This document shows, piece after piece, positions 14,268 to 14,653 of a stretch of 14,653 nucleotides of DNA. The translations under genes were made by a program, and so were the position numbers. Origin of the DNA: an uncultured Rickettsiales bacterium (GTDB lineage: Bacteria > Pseudomonadota > Alphaproteobacteria > UBA8366); assembly GCA_913046825.1 (NCBI GenBank), contig CAJWTF010000094.1, positions 1 to 14,653 of the forward strand, in the 5' to 3' direction. The notes beneath the pieces are model-generated. The model searched no databases and was not told where the DNA came from. It saw only the letters and a program-made list of their open reading frames with translations. Each line of letters opens with the position of its first letter. Position 1 is the stretch's first letter.

Positions 14268-14653
14268 TCAATGCCCTCCCGTAAAGCCGATGTTGTAAAG
14301 ATCATCGGGAGTCATCACCAAGTCGAATCCGATTTTCGCGCAAACCGCGAGGACGATCAACGCCAGCAAGCCGCGTAATTGCTCGCCCTTGAGCTTGGAG
14401 CCGACGACCGTGCCGATTTGCGCGCCGATAACCGCACCGGCCAGCAGCAGGAAGGCGAGGACAAAATCCACCGTTTGGTTCAGGGATGCCTGCCAAAACG
14501 TAGCGTTCGCCGTGACGAATATGATCTGAAAGAGCGACGTGCCAACGACGACATTGGTCGGCATGCCGAGTAGATAAATCATTGCGGGAACCATGACGAA
14601 GCCGCCGCCGACACCCATGATGGCTGACAAAATACCGACAAGGACGCCAATGG
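14268..14653 (-). CDS. TauE/SafE-family sulfite/anion permease, C-terminal part (runs off the window)
   Basis: Only the last roughly 128 residues are in the window; the gene continues past the right edge. The visible part starts in a repeat-type motif, GVLVGILSAIMGVGGGFVMV, followed by PAMIYLLGMPTNVVVGTSLF, the hallmark of the second half of TauE/SafE transporters, which have about eight membrane helices in two repeats. Two or three further hydrophobic segments follow (VDFVLAFLLLAGAVIGAQIG, LRGLLALIVLAVCAKIGFDL). The protein sits in the inner membrane. Known relatives export sulfite or sulfoacetate, but substrate cannot be assigned here. The TIGR02186 gene follows directly. Confidence 0.88.
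   Translation of the reverse strand, partial: IGVLVGILSAIMGVGGGFVMVPAMIYLLGMPTNVVVGTSLFQIIFVTANATFWQASLNQTVDFVLAFLLLAGAVIGAQIGTVVGSKLKGEQLRGLLALIVLAVCAKIGFDLVMTPDDLYNIGFTGGH

Overview
The window reads as a piece of an alphaproteobacterial chromosome, most likely a free-living, possibly marine, Rhodospirillales-like lineage. The main evidence is the TauE/SafE permease followed by an Alph_Pro_TM/TIGR02186 protein, a pairing typical of Alphaproteobacteria. The thiolase/DUF35/amidohydrolase catabolic genes and moderate GC agree with this. The taxon is an inference. No rRNA, tRNA, CRISPR array or convincing rho-independent terminator was seen.

Layout. The genes from the left edge to 10515 lie on the plus strand. 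Those from the right edge back to 10529 lie on the minus strand, and the two groups converge with only 13 bases between them. (1) 235-2013: a D-glutamate cyclase-like (DUF4392) protein and a haem-oxygenase-like di-iron oxidase/oxygenase (HDO). (2) 2014-2795: a graveyard holding the C-terminal scrap of a TauD/TfdA dioxygenase on the minus strand and a decayed N-terminal third of an IS256-family transposase. (3) 2796-4541: a GAF/HD-GYP protein, a probable cyclic-di-GMP phosphodiesterase, with a large insert inside the catalytic domain. (4) 4542-5016: AT-rich and gene-poor, with two short perfect inverted repeats. (5) 5017-7064: a GntR/UTRA regulator broken by one in-frame TAA, then glycerate 2-kinase 8 bases downstream. 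(6) 7140-8177: an ETHE1-like persulfide dioxygenase fused to a rhodanese. (7) 8170-8793: a dihaem cytochrome c peroxidase relic that keeps one reading frame but carries six nonsense codons. (8) 9001-10515: a thiolase-like protein of the TLP1 type. (9) 13441 back to 10529 on the minus strand: an apparent operon of thiolase-like protein, DUF35 zinc-ribbon/OB-fold protein and amidohydrolase. (10) 14653 back to 13519 on the minus strand: the end of a TauE/SafE permease, then TIGR02186.

How it fits together. The minus-strand thiolase/DUF35/amidohydrolase set looks like part of acyl-CoA catabolism, possibly steroid- or terpenoid-like side-chain cleavage. The facing TLP1-type thiolase may belong to the same regulon. 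The persulfide dioxygenase-rhodanese and the TauE/SafE-TIGR02186 pair could both serve sulfide/sulfite handling, but they are 6 kb apart on opposite strands, so a shared pathway is only a suggestion. Glycerate kinase feeds glycerate into lower glycolysis and may now be unregulated if the adjacent repressor is dead.

The most striking general feature is recent gene decay by point mutation. Four relics lie between 2014 and 8793, and where the ancestral residue can be guessed the changes fit C-to-T or G-to-A. The strongest unexplained signal is a 79-base imperfect direct repeat (62/79 identical, no gaps) at 52-130 and 8772-8850.
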